DNA of 57,519 nt from Deltaproteobacteria bacterium. Its GTDB lineage: Bacteria > Myxococcota_A > Polyangia > Polyangiales > Sandaracinaceae. Under the pieces are notes generated by a model. That model searched no databases, was not told the origin of the DNA, and saw only the letters and a list, made by a program, of their open reading frames with translations. The stretch spans positions 1 through 57,519 of the forward strand of contig JAFLCL010000024.1 of NCBI GenBank assembly GCA_017303575.1, written 5' to 3'. The translations under genes and the position numbers were made by a program. Of the stretch, positions 55,993 to 57,519 are shown piece by piece (position 1 is the stretch's first letter; each line of letters starts with the position of its first letter).

Positions 55993-57473
55993 GCCGCTGG
56001 GCCGACGAGGTGGACTTCGTGATCGTCGGGACCGGCGCGGGCGGCGCGACAGCGGCGCGCGTGCTCTCGGAGGCGGGCTTCTCGCTCGCGCTCGTGGAGG
56101 AGGGCGCGTTCCTCAAGCCGGAGGATCGACCGCGTGAGCTCGTCGACGCGATGGCGATGGCGGTGCGCGGCATGGCGACGCTCGCGACCGACAGCCTCGT
56201 GCCGATGCCGCTCTTGCAAGGCAAGTGCGTGGGGGGATCGACGGCGATCAACTCGGGCATCATCTGGCGCACGCCCGACGACGTGCGCGAGGACTGGACG
56301 AGGAACTGGGGCCTCGCGTCGCTCGTGGGCGAGGCGCTCGACGACGCGTTCGTCCACATCGAGGACGAGCTCTCGGTGGGACCGACCGAGGCGCCCATCG
56401 CGGGCGGCAACAACCTCTTGATGGAGCGTGCCTCGAAGGCGCTCGGCCTGCCGGGCCAGGTGATCCATCGCAACGCGCGAGGCTGCGAGGGCAACGGCCG
56501 GTGTCTCCAGGGCTGTCCGATCGGTGCACGTCAGAGCATGGAGGTGAGCTACGTGCCGCGCGCGATCGCGAGCGGGGCTCGCCTCTACGCGGGCTGCCAC
56601 GTGGAGCGCGTGATCCTCGAGCGAGGTCGGGCGATCGGCGTGCGCGGCACGCAGCACGACGCGCTCGGCAAGAAGACGATCGAGATCCGCGCGCGACGCG
56701 GCGTGATCGTCGCGGCGAGCGCGATCTTCTCGCCGCTCCTGCTGGCGCGGAGCGGGGTGCGGCACGCGAACCTCGGTGAGCGCTTCCAGGCGCACCCCGG
56801 TGCGGCGATCGTGGGCCGCTTCGACGAGGACGTGTCGATGGGCTTCGGCGCGTCGCAGGGCTACGAGGTCCCCATGCGCGACCGCGGCTTCAAGCTCGAG
56901 GCGCTCGCGCTCCCGCCCGACATGCTCGCGGCGCGCCTTCCCGGGGCCGGACGCGACTGGCAGACGCGCGTGGGCGAGCTCGGTCGCTACGCGCAGTGGG
57001 GCGGCGTGGTGCGCATGGAGGCGCTCGGTCGCGTGCGCTCGGGCTTCTTCGACGGAGTGTCCGTGCGCTACGAGCCGACCGAGGGCGACCTCGACAAGGT
57101 GCGCGACGCGCTCTTGCACGTGGGCCGCATGATGTTCGCGGTCGGCGCGAACGAGATCTATCCGGGCCTCGCTTGCATGCCCGAGATCGTGAAGAGCGAA
57201 GAGGAGTATGTGCGCGCCATGCCCGCGAGGCTGCGCCGCGCGGACGTGCACCTCGTGAGCTCGCACCTCTTCGGCACCGCGTGCGCGTCGAGCGACGCGC
57301 GCGGCGTGGTCGACGAGCGCTTCGCCGTGCGCGGCACCGAGGGCCTCTTCGTGATGGACGCGAGCGTGTTCCCCACGAACCTCGGCGTGAACCCACAGCA
57401 CTCGATCATGGGGCTCGTGTGGGTCGCCTCGAAGGCGCTCGCCGCGCGCGAGAGCGAGCGCCGCGCGGCATGA
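55989..57473 (+). CDS. GMC-family oxidoreductase
   Basis: This 494-residue flavoprotein has the FAD motif VIVGTGAGGATAARVL (12-27), the acid LALVEEGAF, the GMC signature GGSTAINSGI and a Cys-rich GRCLQGCPIGAR. The closing DASVFPTNLGVNPQHSIMGLVW has the catalytic Asn and His of GMC alcohol oxidases and cholesterol oxidases. It oxidises an alcohol, likely large and hydrophobic. It is co-transcribed with the FadR-type regulator and helper. Confidence 0.92.
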   Translation: MSRWADEVDFVIVGTGAGGATAARVLSEAGFSLALVEEGAFLKPEDRPRELVDAMAMAVRGMATLATDSLVPMPLLQGKCVGGSTAINSGIIWRTPDDVREDWTRNWGLASLVGEALDDAFVHIEDELSVGPTEAPIAGGNNLLMERASKALGLPGQVIHRNARGCEGNGRCLQGCPIGARQSMEVSYVPRAIASGARLYAGCHVERVILERGRAIGVRGTQHDALGKKTIEIRARRGVIVAASAIFSPLLLARSGVRHANLGERFQAHPGAAIVGRFDEDVSMGFGASQGYEVPMRDRGFKLEALALPPDMLAARLPGAGRDWQTRVGELGRYAQWGGVVRMEALGRVRSGFFDGVSVRYEPTEGDLDKVRDALLHVGRMMFAVGANEIYPGLACMPEIVKSEEEYVRAMPARLRRADVHLVSSHLFGTACASSDARGVVDERFAVRGTEGLFVMDASVFPTNLGVNPQHSIMGLVWVASKALAARESERRAA

Positions 57474-57477
57474 TCCG

Positions 57478-57519
57478 TCAGGTGCGGGCTCGCTTGCGAA
57501 GGGCGAGGCCGAGCGCGAC
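57478..57519 (-). CDS. C-terminus of a minus-strand gene, possible sorting tail
   Basis: Only the last 13 residues, reading VALGLALRKRART, are inside the window. The hydrophobic run then Arg/Lys cluster is the pattern of MYXO-CTERM/PEP-CTERM tails. The call rests on this short stretch alone. Confidence 0.4.
   Translation of the reverse strand, partial: VALGLALRKRART

Overview
The window is very GC-rich DNA from a bacterium that is most probably a member of the Myxococcota (Polyangia or Sandaracinus type). The clues are many lipoproteins with Asp/Ala-rich linkers, MopE-type Asp/Cys repeats, FHA/zinc-ribbon and TPR/transmembrane proteins, SpoIVB-S55 and DUF885 peptidases, and a C-terminal tail at the right edge that looks like an envelope-sorting signal. 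Almost every gene was read from translation and motifs alone, so family names are motif-level calls. No rRNA, tRNA, CRISPR array or intact insertion sequence was seen.

Layout. 1-4.9 kb: a HEAT-repeat gene end, an FHA protein, a TPR/Thr-rich membrane protein, a possible DUF2378-like protein, and a GNAT-MBOAT pair. 4.6-9 kb: two small genes, a carotenoid-oxygenase-type lipoprotein with a partner lipoprotein, a CxxCH lipoprotein, and ApbE. 9.1-14.1 kb: a DUF4159/VWA membrane pair and a MopE-like lipoprotein. 14.1-20.5 kb: two RHH/PIN toxin-antitoxin loci, one with a clear palindromic operator and one with an extra small upstream ORF. The same stretch holds a lipoprotein, an Asp-nucleophile alpha/beta hydrolase, the remains of a nucleotidyltransferase pair, and an S55 peptidase. 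20.5-30.6 kb: a Cys-rich lipoprotein, a receiver domain lacking its phospho-Asp, and a TetR-SDR unit with a shared operator. After these come an ABC exporter, three more alpha/beta hydrolases and a PNGase F-like lipoprotein.

30.6-41.7 kb is an accessory island. It opens with a visibly lower-GC pair of unrecognised genes (31.0-34.0 kb) that may be one large gene broken by a one-base frameshift. A type I restriction-modification operon follows on the minus strand (hsdM, hsdS, a DUF3644/HEPN gene, then hsdR). A roughly 41-bp periodic array of near-palindromes lies just upstream of hsdM. 41.9-45.1 kb carries an unrecognised helical protein, a HerA-like ATPase and an MqsRA-like toxin-antitoxin pair.

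45.6-57.5 kb returns to ordinary genes: a RIO kinase, a DUF885 peptidase, UppP, a lipoprotein coupled to a second TPR/transmembrane protein, and a CASTOR/POLLUX-like channel. The window ends with a FadR-type regulator that has twin operators and overlaps a helper gene and a GMC oxidoreductase. The best candidates for something undescribed are the 31-34 kb module beside the restriction operon and the 41-bp repeat array.
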